Shown piece by piece: positions 8,408-16,899 of a DNA stretch of 64,000 bases. Source of the stretch: CBDUXP01 sp965371225 [NCBI: uncultured bacterium] (GTDB taxonomy: Bacteria > Abyssobacteria > SURF-5 > CBDUXP01); assembly GCA_965371225.1 (NCBI GenBank), contig CBDUXP010000004.1:62001-126000 (forward strand), written 5' to 3'. The translations under genes and the position numbers were made by a program. The number at the start of each line of letters is the position of its first letter. The first letter of the stretch is position 1. The notes under the pieces are model-generated. The model searched no databases. It was given only the letters and a program-made list of their open reading frames with translations, and was not told where the DNA came from.

Positions 8408-9070
8408 CTACCGGGCGCCGCGGCGGCGGAGCAGGGCGGCTAGCTCCAAACGGTCGTCGCGCTGGGCCATGCTCAGCGGCGTCCACCCTTCCTTGGAGCG
8501 GGCGTCCATGTCCGCCCCGTAAATCAGCAGCAGGGTGGCGACGGTGCAGTCGCCGGTCATCGCGCACCGGTGCAGGGGGGTCCAATGCGAAAAACTGCGC
8601 GCGGTGGCATCGGCCCCGTGTTGCAGTAGGAACCGCACGATCTGTTCCTGCCGTCCCTTGCGCCAGAAGTTTCCCGCGGCCGCGTGCAGAGGTGTCTCGC
8701 CCCAAGCATCGCACGCATCGATATGGGCCCCGTGGTCCAGCAAGAGGCGCGCGACGTCCTGGTGGCCTTCCGCGGCTGCCCGGTGCAGGGCCGTCCCGTC
8801 CTGTCCCCCGTTCACATCGACGCCTTCTTGGATCAACTGGCCCACTCCGACGACGTTGCCCAGCTCCGCGGCCCGGAGCAGTTGCTGCTCGACGCGGGAC
8901 GTGCGGCGAAGCTCGACCGTTCTGGGCATCCAGCCATGAATGTGTTGCACCCGCCAATGCACGGGTTTGAGGGTCCGCTTGGCCCGGGCTTTCCGTTTGG
9001 CCGGCCGGCGCACCGTGCGCTCCGCGCGTGTACTCTGCTTCGCCACTAGGGGTAACTGCATCCCAGCCAT
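8408..9070 (-). CDS. Ankyrin repeat protein
   Basis: 220 residues. After a basic, low-complexity N-terminal 55 residues (RPAKRKARAKRTLK) come four to five ankyrin repeats, recognisable by TALHRAAAEGHQDVARLLLDHGA, TPLHAAA, TPLHRCAMTGDC.VATLLL.YGA and a final TPLSMAQ.....LAALLRRRGA. It has no signal peptide, so it is probably cytosolic, with a protein-binding role. GGAGGGAAG precedes the ATG at 9070 by a few bases, which decides against the ATG at 9100. Partner unknown. Confidence 0.87.
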   Translation of the reverse strand: MAGMQLPLVAKQSTRAERTVRRPAKRKARAKRTLKPVHWRVQHIHGWMPRTVELRRTSRVEQQLLRAAELGNVVGVGQLIQEGVDVNGGQDGTALHRAAAEGHQDVARLLLDHGAHIDACDAWGETPLHAAAGNFWRKGRQEQIVRFLLQHGADATARSFSHWTPLHRCAMTGDCTVATLLLIYGADMDARSKEGWTPLSMAQRDDRLELAALLRRRGAR

Positions 9071-9354
9071 TCTTCCCTCCACGACTCGTGTGAGTTCCAC
9101 TGGCTGTCGGGCGGCTGCGGGGGTCGGGAGGCGCCGGAAACCTGGCGCGGCGGGTCGAGGACAGCCGACTGACGTTCGTCCAACTAGCCTGCAAGGATAT
9201 CGCTGCCCGGGCCCTCACGGCGTACCACAATAGGCATTTGGGGGAGGCCGGCAAGGTCTTCCTCCCTCCTGTCCCTTGGCCCGGCCCAGGGCCGCGCGGG
9301 CAGCCTTCTGGTCCCTGGGCTGATAGCGTGGTAGCGCGAGAGGAGGCATGCCGC

Positions 9355-9726
9355 ATGTCCGCCAGCGAGGCCCGGCAGGCCATCGAGGACTTCTTTAAAG
9401 GGTTCAACGGACGGGATATCGAGGTCATTCGGACCGCCCTGCACTATCCGCACGTGCGCCTGGCCAGCGGCCGCGTGATGGTGACCGAAACCCCCGGCGA
9501 GTACCGCATCCCGTTCGAACGGCTCGCGGAGGTGGAGGGGTGGCACCACAGCACGCTCGACGCGGCCGACGTGGTCCACGCGGGGCCGGACAAGGTGCAC
9601 TTCGACGTGCGCTTCAGCCGCTATCGGGAAGACGGGACGCGGTACGCGGAGCACCAGGCGCTGTGGGTCGTGACGCGCCAGGGCGACCACTGGGGTGTGC
9701 AGGCGCGGTCCAGTTACGCCCCCTAG
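9355..9726 (+). CDS. NTF2-like / SnoaL-fold protein
   Basis: 123 residues beginning MSASEARQAIEDFFKGFNGRD, followed by the cone-shaped NTF2 fold pattern (helix, IRTALHYPHVRL, G.VMV, later HFDVRFSRYREDG and a final WGVQARSSYAP). The family covers small enzymes and ligand-binding proteins, and I see nothing that fixes a substrate. AGGAGG lies 8 bases before the chosen ATG. Its TAG and the TAG of the convergent HTTM gene share one CTAG tetramer (9723-9726), so the two messages overlap tail to tail. Confidence 0.8.
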   Translation: MSASEARQAIEDFFKGFNGRDIEVIRTALHYPHVRLASGRVMVTETPGEYRIPFERLAEVEGWHHSTLDAADVVHAGPDKVHFDVRFSRYREDGTRYAEHQALWVVTRQGDHWGVQARSSYAP

Positions 9727-11675
9727 CCGTCCCGCCCGCGATCGCTCCGCGAACGGTGGCGCTCCCGCAAATGGGCTAGCGTCGCCTCAAGGCGCTCCCG
9801 TTCACTCCCGTGCCCTGGCGGCAAGTTGTAGCTGAACGCCCACTGCTGAGCCGCGTAGTCCACCTCCAGTTCGCCCATGACGACCCGGTCACTGGACCCG
9901 GGCCGGAGGTCCGACCACGCGGGGAACCCGAGATCGCGGTTCAGGGTCCGCTTGAAGTACAGGGACTCGTAGTAGCGCTTGCCGGTGACGCCCTGGATAC
10001 TCGCGTCCAGCCGGGCCACGCGCCGGAGAAACGCATGCGTGCCCGCCGTGGGGCTGTCCACGGCGCCCGCGTCAAATTTGGTGTTCATGGGCGCCCGTTG
10101 CCAGTTCATGCCGTAGGTATATTGGAAGAGATCGTTTTGCCAGAACGACAGCCGCCGGCCAGTGTGGTCCGTGAGGGGGACGACGCGAATGGGCGTCCCC
10201 TCCTGATCCGTCTCATACAGGATGGTGAAACTTTCGTCCATGAACAGGGCGTTGGCGTTCAGGACGTCAACCCGCCTCTGGCCAAACAGGAGGTACCACT
10301 CGCTCACCTCGGAGGTGGCGAGCGGTTGCGCCCACGCAAATCCGATGTCCGGTGGAAGGGCGATTACGAGGTGCACGGGCAAGAAAAGCGCCATGGCAAC
10401 CATGAGCCCGTTCTGGAGCCGGCGGCTGAACGCAGGAACCGGAAGGGGAACACTGGGGGCGGCGGCCCGGGGCTGCTCCGAAGGGAATTCCCGGTTGGGT
10501 GCCTCGCCGGGCGGGCCACCCCGCATCCACCGGGGCCCCAGACCAGTCACTTTGCCGAGGGCCACAATGGGGAAGAGCAACATCAACGGGAAGACGCGCA
10601 GCGTGAGGGCCCAGTAGGCGTCGTAGCCAACCCACAGGGTTCCCTTCCGTTCGAGGACCGGTCCCCCGCCGGCGGCGGCGGCCTCCTGCACCCGTTCGGG
10701 CGCCTGGATCAGTTCAGTGGTCGTGACGCGTTCGTAGAAGTCGCACCGTTCGATCCACCGCCGGAGGCGGCGGGTGCGTGGGTGGTGGCCGTCCGAGTAG
10801 AAAGTCACCGCGGGGACGGGAATCACGCCTGTGTAATTGAACGTGAGCAGCCACATGCACAGTTCTGCCCCCGGGAGATACCCGAGAGGCAGGAAAAAGA
10901 TCGACACCAGGTAGAACGCCAAGCCCTGCAGAACGGCAAACGGGCGCGTCCATTTCCAATACATGAGCGGGAGGAACAGCATCTCCCAAGAGAGCTGCAC
11001 GATCAGGGCCACGGAGCAGAACAGGTCGAATGCCCACGGCACCGCGTTGCGAAACGCGATCATGGATGCATACTGGCGCACCCAGGCGGGCGAGACGGTC
11101 ATGATCTGTAGCACTTCTGCGCGACGCCAATTCGGATCCTGCACGTGGTAGATCGATGCGATGGCTGCGACGAACCAGAACAGCGCGATGAGCAGCCACC
11201 GGACCCGCGCCAGCCCGGCTCGGTCCGGGGACACCGCACACACATACAGCGCGCGAATCACCCGCCCGACGATGGGGGCCCGCGCCAACCGGGCATCTAC
11301 GCTGGCCGTGCGGCCAGCGCCCAGGAAGATCAAGCCCCACGCCACGATGGTTTGCACCTGGTCGCCCAGTGTGAACCCGAACGGGGACGGCGAAAAGTAC
11401 TGAATGATTAGCAGCGCCAAGGCGAGGGGGGTGGCAAACCCCACGACGACGCACACACCCAGCGCCGCGCCTATGATTGCCCGTAGCCCCATGACGCGGG
11501 GATTGTCGGACAACACCGCGAAGCCGGCCACGTCGATATAGCCGTGGACCAGATTCAGGCCCCAGATCACGCGGACGAGCGTCACATTGCGCGCGATCAT
11601 TCCCGGCGTCGCCGGGAGGGCGAAGGGAGCGAATACCCAGCGGCGCGTCCGGGACCATGGACCTTCGTGCGTCAT
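9723..11675 (-). CDS. HTTM domain membrane protein (gamma-carboxylase-like)
   Basis: 650 residues. The N-terminal half has several hydrophobic helices in the HTTM pattern (TLVRVIWGLNLVHGY, QYFSPSPFGFTLGD, AIASIYHVQDPNWRRAEVLQ, LPLMYWKW), the horizontally transferred transmembrane domain shared with vitamin-K-dependent gamma-glutamyl carboxylase. The C-terminal about 220 residues are soluble (from ALPPDIGFAW to the end) and probably extracytoplasmic. Bacterial HTTM proteins have few proven activities; carboxylase or epoxidase chemistry is only a family-level guess. It is alone between convergent and divergent plus-strand genes. Confidence 0.8.
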   Translation of the reverse strand: MTHEGPWSRTRRWVFAPFALPATPGMIARNVTLVRVIWGLNLVHGYIDVAGFAVLSDNPRVMGLRAIIGAALGVCVVVGFATPLALALLIIQYFSPSPFGFTLGDQVQTIVAWGLIFLGAGRTASVDARLARAPIVGRVIRALYVCAVSPDRAGLARVRWLLIALFWFVAAIASIYHVQDPNWRRAEVLQIMTVSPAWVRQYASMIAFRNAVPWAFDLFCSVALIVQLSWEMLFLPLMYWKWTRPFAVLQGLAFYLVSIFFLPLGYLPGAELCMWLLTFNYTGVIPVPAVTFYSDGHHPRTRRLRRWIERCDFYERVTTTELIQAPERVQEAAAAGGGPVLERKGTLWVGYDAYWALTLRVFPLMLLFPIVALGKVTGLGPRWMRGGPPGEAPNREFPSEQPRAAAPSVPLPVPAFSRRLQNGLMVAMALFLPVHLVIALPPDIGFAWAQPLATSEVSEWYLLFGQRRVDVLNANALFMDESFTILYETDQEGTPIRVVPLTDHTGRRLSFWQNDLFQYTYGMNWQRAPMNTKFDAGAVDSPTAGTHAFLRRVARLDASIQGVTGKRYYESLYFKRTLNRDLGFPAWSDLRPGSSDRVVMGELEVDYAAQQWAFSYNLPPGHGSERERLEATLAHLRERHRSRSDRGRDG

Positions 11676-11853
11676 TGGTCTTGCATGCTACTTTCACCGG
11701 AGCGGAAGCAGGCCGATGGTAGCACACGCGGCTGGATCGCCTATGCGGGGCCCCTGCCGCACGATCCCGTGGCCGAGGTTTGGCGGCGGCAATATCCCCA
11801 GTAGTGAGGCGCCACACAGCGCTGACGGCTCATCTGCGTGTATCCTTCCTCGC

Positions 11854-12615
11854 ATGGTCACTTCAGCGAACGGGAGCGGAGATCAGGTACAGCAGGAATC
11901 CCCTGAGGAATCCCCCGCCGTGGTGGCGCGGCGGTTCGTGCGCACCCGCGGCGTCGGCGTGCTGTCGACGCATTCGGTCGACCTCCCGGGCTACCCGTTC
12001 GGCTCGGTGACGCCGTACGCGCTGACCCCCGAGGGGATGCCCATCGTGCTGGTCAGTGCGATCGCGCAGCACACGCAAAACATGAACGCCCATCCGGAAG
12101 TCTGCCTGACCGTGCTGGACGACGACAGCCCCGACAAGCAAGCGGCCGCCCGCGTGTCCATCCTCGGCAAGGCGCACTGCCCCCGGCCGACCGACCTGGA
12201 GGCGATCCGGGCCCGCTACATGGCGCACTTCCCGGGCCACTGGCGGTACTTTGAGGCGCACGACTTCGCGTTCTACCGCATCACGCCTACGCGGGTGCGG
12301 TACATCGGCGGCTTCGGCAACATTCACTGGGTAGAAGCTGCGGACTGGACCCTGCCCGCTTCCGCCTGGGCCGCTGCGGAACGGCGCGTGCTGGACCACA
12401 TGAACGCGGACCACCGGGACACGCTGCGCGACCTGTGCCGGCACTACCACGGCACCACCGAGCTGGAACCCGAGCTGATCGCACTCGATCCTGAAGGATT
12501 TCACGTGCGCGGTGCCACCCGCGTCTATTACTTCGCGTATGCCGCGGCCTGTGTCACGGTGGACAGCATCCGGGCCGAGATGGTCCGCATGGCGCTCGCG
12601 GCACGGGCCGCGTAA
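11854..12615 (+). CDS. HugZ-like FMN/heme-binding split-barrel protein with DUF2470 domain
   Basis: 253 residues. The first about 150 form a pyridoxamine-phosphate-oxidase-like split barrel (VLSTHSVDLPGYPFGSVTPY, LVSAIAQHTQNMNAHPEVCLTV, ARVSILGKA). The C-terminal about 85 form a DUF2470/HugZ C-domain (RRVLDHMNADHRDTLRDLCRHYHG, VRGATRVYYFAYA). This layout matches HugZ heme oxygenases and related proteins that open heme or bind FMN. Heme degradation versus a flavin role cannot be settled here, and no heme-uptake genes are adjacent. The ATG at 11854 has no convincing ribosome-binding site. Confidence 0.82.
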   Translation: MVTSANGSGDQVQQESPEESPAVVARRFVRTRGVGVLSTHSVDLPGYPFGSVTPYALTPEGMPIVLVSAIAQHTQNMNAHPEVCLTVLDDDSPDKQAAARVSILGKAHCPRPTDLEAIRARYMAHFPGHWRYFEAHDFAFYRITPTRVRYIGGFGNIHWVEAADWTLPASAWAAAERRVLDHMNADHRDTLRDLCRHYHGTTELEPELIALDPEGFHVRGATRVYYFAYAAACVTVDSIRAEMVRMALAARAA

Positions 12616-12658
12616 CGCCGCCTCCGCCGCGGGCCGTCGGGACGAAGGCGGGAACGCG

Positions 12659-13858
12659 TTATGGGGCAGACTGGCGGCCGCTTATGCCAGCGCCGCCCAG
12701 TGCGTCCACGATGACAGCCGCCATGGCGGCGTGCGCGTCCGGATTCGGGTGCCCGTCCACTTTCCGCGGGGGATTGCCATGCCGAAAGGCATAGCTCCCT
12801 TCATAGGCCGCTAGCCTCGGTTCGGGCAGCTCGGCTAACAGGGCGCCGGTGACGTTCACCACCTGCGCCTCAGGCAGGCCCAAATCAGCCTCCACAAAGT
12901 CCGGTTGGCCATCCAAAGGCCACCACATGTACAGGACGATCATCTGCGCATCGTTCTGGGCGCACACCGCTGCGATTTCCCCTAGCGCCAGCCGGAGGAC
13001 CGCCAGCCGATCGTCCGGAAGATCCGCAAGTGTCCCCCAACGCTGTTGGACGCGGTACTGCAGCAGGTGTAGGTCGTCGCGGGACACCCGGCGCCAGCCG
13101 ACCTGTCGCAGGAAAGTGGCAAATCCTGGGCGATGCTCCCCCCGCTGCATGTACCGATAGAGAGGCAGGTCCCAAAAGACCGTCTCGAATACGGGCGGCA
13201 GGATCTCGATGGAGCCGTCACCTCCCTTCCCGAAATGGGGCCTCGCCTTCAACCCAGCCAAGCCCTTTTGAATCGGCGAGAGGGAGCGCTGGATCAGCCA
13301 CGGCGAGGTCTGGACCAGCACAATATCGGGCCGGTGCTCGGGAATCGCCAGCCGCGCCCGCAAGACGCATTCCGCTAGTCCGTAGCCTGAGACTCCCGCA
13401 TTGATGGCGCGACCATCCAGGGCGGCGGCGACCCGCTCAACGTAGACGTCTTCCGCGGGACACCTGTAGCCGTAGGTCCACGAATCCCCGAAAGCCATGA
13501 TGCGTGGCCCGGTTTCCGGCGGCTGAGGCAGGTTGGCTGCGGGCACGCGCATGCTCCGCGCGTCGTGCCGTAAGGGGATTTCCGCATCCCGGCCGAATCG
13601 CATGACGCCTTCCACGTTCGGGGCGGTGACGTACCCCATGGTGGGATGTGGCACGTGGGCGGGCGCGCTCCACACGTATTTCCCGCTCGACAGGTCGCGA
13701 TAATACGCGTACGCGCGAACGACGACGCTGCCAACATAGGCCAGCGCTACCACGAGTCCGCATAAACCCAGTGCGAACTGCACGCGCCGGCCGACCGATA
13801 GACGCCCGACCGACAGATCACCGGTGGGTTTGTCCGCTGCGGATCTTGTCTCACTCAT
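12659..13858 (-). CDS. Membrane-anchored SGNH/GDSL-type hydrolase
   Basis: 399 residues with an N-terminal transmembrane helix (LGLCGLVVALAYVGSVVV), then an extracytoplasmic SGNH domain. Block I is AFGDSWTYGYRC (catalytic Ser in GDSW), the block II glycine is in NAGVSGYG, block III appears as TSPW (its usual Asn is replaced), and block V is DGHPNPDAH with the Asp-His pair. Such proteins are esterases or acyl-modifying enzymes of envelope polymers; the substrate is unknown. I chose ATG 13858 (MSETRSAADKP) over an earlier in-frame ATG at 13897 on N-terminal plausibility only. It is convergent with the HugZ-like gene, 43 bases between stops. Confidence 0.82.
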   Translation of the reverse strand: MSETRSAADKPTGDLSVGRLSVGRRVQFALGLCGLVVALAYVGSVVVRAYAYYRDLSSGKYVWSAPAHVPHPTMGYVTAPNVEGVMRFGRDAEIPLRHDARSMRVPAANLPQPPETGPRIMAFGDSWTYGYRCPAEDVYVERVAAALDGRAINAGVSGYGLAECVLRARLAIPEHRPDIVLVQTSPWLIQRSLSPIQKGLAGLKARPHFGKGGDGSIEILPPVFETVFWDLPLYRYMQRGEHRPGFATFLRQVGWRRVSRDDLHLLQYRVQQRWGTLADLPDDRLAVLRLALGEIAAVCAQNDAQMIVLYMWWPLDGQPDFVEADLGLPEAQVVNVTGALLAELPEPRLAAYEGSYAFRHGNPPRKVDGHPNPDAHAAMAAVIVDALGGAGISGRQSAP

Positions 13859-14149
13859 CGTCAAACACGCCGGCTTGCCGCCGTGCATCCATAGCATACC
13901 CTCGGGCTACACGAAGGGGATCTGTGTCGGTAAGCGCCGCATCGGCCGCCCACTCCCCCTCATCGGCGTCATCGGCGAGTCCAACTCCCTCTCGTGGACG
14001 AGGTGCCTCGCCCTCATCAAACGGGCGACGCGTTTGTGCCGGTTGGTGCGTACCGCATCGAGGCAATCGCCTCGGAGAAAGTGAGTAGAGTCTGGGGGGC
14101 TGGCGTCCGGGGCGACCGAGTAGTAACTTATGTCGCAGGGGGGTGGGGT
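13859..14149. other. Divergent intergenic region
   Basis: About 290 bases between the SGNH hydrolase and the zinc-ribbon protein, read in opposite directions. It contains a perfect 6-bp hairpin (CGAGGC at 14059-14064 with GCCTCG at 14069-14074, loop AATC) without a U-run. I see no convincing -35/-10 pair on either strand. Confidence 0.5.
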
Positions 14150-14542
14150 ATGCAGGAAGTACTGCCGGCCGCGCCGGGGGTGGGAAGCTCCGCGCTGCGG
14201 CCACGCGAAGCCATGACGTGTCCGACCTGTGCGCACACGGTGCCGGGGTCGACGCGTGTGTGCCCGAACTGCTTTAGTCTGCTGGATTCCGTGTGTGAAG
14301 GCTGCGGCGGGCAGCTGGACGTGCGCCGCCTGCGGGTGCGTATTGCGAGTGGGCTCCGACTGGCGTTGGAAATCGTGGGCGTGCTGGTAATCATCGCCAC
14401 GTTCGCTTCCATTGTCGGGCCGTTCCTCGGGCTGCTGCTCATCTTGCTTGCGGAACGGTTCGGCTACCGGACGGAGGCGCACCACTTCTGTGCGGCCTGT
14501 CGGAAGCAGCACCAACCGCGACCCGCCGCACGGCTCACGTAA
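14150..14542 (+). CDS. Small zinc-ribbon membrane protein
   Basis: About 130 residues if it starts at ATG 14150 (after a G-rich run), or 109 from ATG 14213. It has MTCPTCAHTVPGSTRVCPNC and CEGCGG (paired CxxC zinc ribbons), one or two hydrophobic segments (LALEIVGVLVIIATFASIV and FLGLLLILLA) and a final CAACRKQH that completes a third CxxC. It is a cytoplasm-facing metal-binding membrane protein of unknown role. The start is uncertain because neither site has a typical ribosome-binding sequence. tRNA-Glu follows on the other strand. Confidence 0.65.
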   Translation: MQEVLPAAPGVGSSALRPREAMTCPTCAHTVPGSTRVCPNCFSLLDSVCEGCGGQLDVRRLRVRIASGLRLALEIVGVLVIIATFASIVGPFLGLLLILLAERFGYRTEAHHFCAACRKQHQPRPAARLT

Positions 14543-14615
14543 GCCTCAGGCAGCGGACGGCGGGGCACCAGGGCGGGGTGGGACGCCGAGCCGTGTCCCA
14601 CGTGCGGCACTGTAG

Positions 14616-14687
14616 TAGCCCCTACCAGAATCGAACTGGTGTTTGATGGCTGAGAACCACCCGTCCTAACCACTAGACGAAGGGGCC
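14616..14687 (-). tRNA. tRNA-Glu (anticodon CTC)
   Basis: The minus strand folds into a full cloverleaf. The acceptor is GGCCCCT/AGGGGCT, the D-arm is GTC...GAC, the anticodon stem GGTGG/CCATC encloses loop TTCTCAG (anticodon CTC, reading GAG), and the T-arm ACCAG/CTGGT has loop TTCGATT. The discriminator is A and the CCA is not encoded (CTA follows), so it must be added after transcription. Confidence 0.95.
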
Positions 14688-14766
14688 AGAAAGAGGCGCG
14701 ATCGGGAAACCCCGCCGCGCCGAACTCAATATAGGGGTTTCACGGGACAGCGTGCAACCACGCGCC

Positions 14767-15294
14767 TCAGCGGTATGCGGCGAGCCCGATCATGCCGGCG
14801 GCGACGATGGCCCACGCGGGGTGGAGCCCCAAGAACGCGATGACGCCAAACGTGGCGGCGCTGATGACGCCGGTGCTCATATTGGTGACCGCGCGCGGGA
14901 ACATCTCCCAGACAACCACAAGAAGGAGACCGACCACGGCTGGGCGCACGGCCTTGAGCGTGCCGGCGACGAGCGGCGAGTCCTTGAACTGCAGGAACAT
15001 GGACATGAGCAGAAGCATGGCGACGAGCGAGGGCAAGACAATGGCCACGTTCGCCACGATGACGCCGGGGATGCCGGCCACCTGGATACCGACGATGCCG
15101 GCCATCTTGCAGGCGATGGGCCCCGGCAGCGCGTAGCCCATGGCGAGCGCGTCGGTGAACTCCTCGATGGTCATCCACTGGTGGACGTCCACCACCTCCT
15201 CCTGGATGAGCGGGATCATGGAGGGCCCCCCGCCATAGGCCAAGATCCCCACCTTGAAGAACGACCAGGTCAACTGTCCAAGCTCGGTCAGCAT
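14767..15294 (-). CDS. ChrA-family chromate/anion transporter, single-domain form
   Basis: 175 residues of mostly hydrophobic sequence with the ChrA half-unit signatures: SFFKVGILAYGGGPSMIPLI near the N-terminus, the PGP motif in ALPGPIACKMAG, then four to five more helices. Full-length ChrA has two such halves, and short forms normally come as a pair of adjacent genes. Here only one half is present, between tRNA-Glu and tRNA-Gln, so it must form a homodimer or pair with a protein encoded elsewhere. GGGGAG lies a few bases before the ATG at 15294. The real substrate may not be chromate. Confidence 0.86.
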   Translation of the reverse strand: MLTELGQLTWSFFKVGILAYGGGPSMIPLIQEEVVDVHQWMTIEEFTDALAMGYALPGPIACKMAGIVGIQVAGIPGVIVANVAIVLPSLVAMLLLMSMFLQFKDSPLVAGTLKAVRPAVVGLLLVVVWEMFPRAVTNMSTGVISAATFGVIAFLGLHPAWAIVAAGMIGLAAYR

Positions 15295-15505
15295 CAGCTC
15301 CCCTTCTCAGTCAGGTATACGCTCCCGGGCGGGCGTGGAGTTGCGTCGGCCCCGGAGCGCGAACGCCCCGACGGAGGTGGGGCGTCAACGCTCGAGGAAA
15401 CACTGGGGAAACACTTGGGCGCCATTCGCGGTGGTGAACGGTCGTCGTAGGTCGTTCAGGACAAAACCCACAATGCGACAACGGCGCGGAATTCCGCGCC
15501 GTTGG

Positions 15506-15581
15506 TGGCTGGGGAGGCAGGACTCGAACCTGCAATCCCCTGATCCAGAGTCAGGTGCCTTACCAATTTGGCCACTCCCCA
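15506..15581 (-). tRNA. tRNA-Gln (anticodon CTG)
   Basis: Cloverleaf on the minus strand: acceptor TGGGGAG/CTCCCCA, anticodon stem CCTGA/TCAGG with loop CTCTGGA (anticodon CTG, reading CAG), T-arm GCAGG/CCTGC with TTCGAGT, discriminator G. The CCA end is encoded, unlike the neighbouring tRNA-Glu. Confidence 0.95.
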
Positions 15582-15636
15582 AAATCGCGTCCGTGGGAAC
15601 GCGCCGGGCCCAGGCTAGCAGCGCTCCGGGGCCACG

Positions 15637-16131
15637 TCAATTCTGCGTGGCGGATTCGTCCGCGTCTTTCGGTTGGCCTTCCTTGCCATACAATTGCGAG
15701 AGCACGTCCATGAATTCGTCGATATCCTTAAACGAGCGGTACACCGACGCAAAGCGGACGTAGGCGACCTCGTCGAGTTCGCGCAAGGAATCCATCACCA
15801 TCTGCCCGAGCTGCTCGCTGTTCACTTCCTTGGCGAGACTCGTGGCGATCTTCGTTTCAATCCGATCGACCACGCTCTCCAAATGCTCCACGCTGACCGG
15901 CCGTTTCTCGCACGCCTTGAGCATCCCGATGACGATCTTCGCCCGGTCGAAGGGTTCGCGCCGCCCATCCTTCTTCACCACCATCAACGGGATCTCTTCA
16001 ATCCGTTCGTACGTGGTGAAGCGGCGACTGCACGCGAGACACTCGCGCCGCCGTCGAATCAGTTCGCCCTCTTTGATCGTGCGACTGTCGACGACTTTAT
16101 CGTCTAGATGGCTGCAGAACGGACACCGCAT
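15637..16131 (-). CDS. nrdR: Transcriptional repressor NrdR
   Basis: The 164-residue NrdR senses ATP/dATP and represses ribonucleotide reductase genes. It has an N-terminal zinc ribbon ([17 protein letters not shown] and [13 protein letters not shown], four cysteines C3, C6, C31, C34) and then an ATP-cone ([19 protein letters not shown] to [18 protein letters not shown]). Length and motifs match the family fully. GAGGG is 6 bases before the ATG. It is transcribed toward tRNA-Gln; no nrd genes are in the window, so it acts in trans here. Confidence 0.97.
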   Translation of the reverse strand: MRCPFCSHLDDKVVDSRTIKEGELIRRRRECLACSRRFTTYERIEEIPLMVVKKDGRREPFDRAKIVIGMLKACEKRPVSVEHLESVVDRIETKIATSLAKEVNSEQLGQMVMDSLRELDEVAYVRFASVYRSFKDIDEFMDVLSQLYGKEGQPKDADESATQN

Positions 16132-16201
16132 CGTTTCCCTCGCTCAATCGTCTCCCAATCATCTAGGTTACACCACAAGACCTGCCCACCGCGACTCCCG
16201 T

Positions 16202-16216
16202 GCCACACTATGTGGC
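16202..16216. promoter_or_regulatory. 15-bp palindrome upstream of nrdR
   Basis: GCCACA-CTA-TGTGGC is a perfect 6-bp inverted repeat 71 bases before the nrdR start. It could be an operator, but it does not clearly match the known NrdR box, and there is no U-run to make it a terminator of the purB...rsmD transcript, which ends on its other side. Confidence 0.35.
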
Positions 16217-16323
16217 TTGGGCCGGGGCCGGGCCTACCCTATCTTGCCCTACTTTTGCAGTTGAACCGTAACGCCACAATATCTTGGGGCACTTGACCTT
16301 GCCGCGTGCCCGCACGGACGCCA

Positions 16324-16899
16324 TCATCCTGTGGTTTCCGGTGCCCGGTACAACACCAAACTGGTGCGCCCGTACCGTTTCACCTGCCAGAATTCCAGCC
16401 CGGGCACGTCCTCCAGGGGGAGGTCGTGGCCCCGCGGCCGTTCCACGCTCAGCACGCCGGCGGGGGCGAGCAGCGCGTGCGACCCCACGGTGTTGACGAT
16501 GGCCGCCGCAAGCGCGCGGTCCGCATACGGTGGATCCGCGAGTACCACTGTCGGTGCGGGTGTCCGTTCTTGCGCCAGGACCCGGATCGCGTCTAGCGCC
16601 GCCATCGGCAGGACGCGCGCATACGATGCGAGCCCCGTCTTCTCCAGGTTGGCTTTGATGACGTCACGACTGTTCGCAGCCGACTCCACAAAGGTGCAGA
16701 ACCGGGCTCCGCGGCTGAGCGCCTCGATGCCCAGCCCGCCACTCCCCGCGCACAGGTCCAGCACGTAGGCCGCCGGGACCAGCGACTCGAGCACGGCGAA
16801 GAGCGCTTCCTTGACGCGATCGGCCGTGGGGCGCGCGGTCGCACCGGCCAGGGTGGCCAGCCGCCGCCCTTTCGCGATGCCGGTGATAACGCGGGGCAC
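16324..16899 (-). CDS. rsmD: 16S rRNA (guanine-N2) methyltransferase RsmD
   Basis: 191 residues. It uses SAM to methylate a guanine (G966 in E. coli numbering) of 16S rRNA in the assembled small subunit. It starts MPRVITGIAKGRRLATLAG, has the TADRVKEALFAVL segment, SAM motif VLDLCAGSGGLGIEALSRGA and the catalytic DPPY motif (VVLADPPYADRAL), all standard for RsmD. The start is GTG, sharing one base with the recG stop (TAGTG), so it is the last gene of the purB...recG-rsmD run; recG-rsmD adjacency occurs in several phyla. Confidence 0.94.
   Translation of the reverse strand: MPRVITGIAKGRRLATLAGATARPTADRVKEALFAVLESLVPAAYVLDLCAGSGGLGIEALSRGARFCTFVESAANSRDVIKANLEKTGLASYARVLPMAALDAIRVLAQERTPAPTVVLADPPYADRALAAAIVNTVGSHALLAPAGVLSVERPRGHDLPLEDVPGLEFWQVKRYGRTSLVLYRAPETTG

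Noticed and set aside
16202-16216. NrdR box controlling nrdR itself
   Set aside because: The palindrome is real, but its sequence is not a clear match to the published NrdR box; kept only as a low-confidence site.
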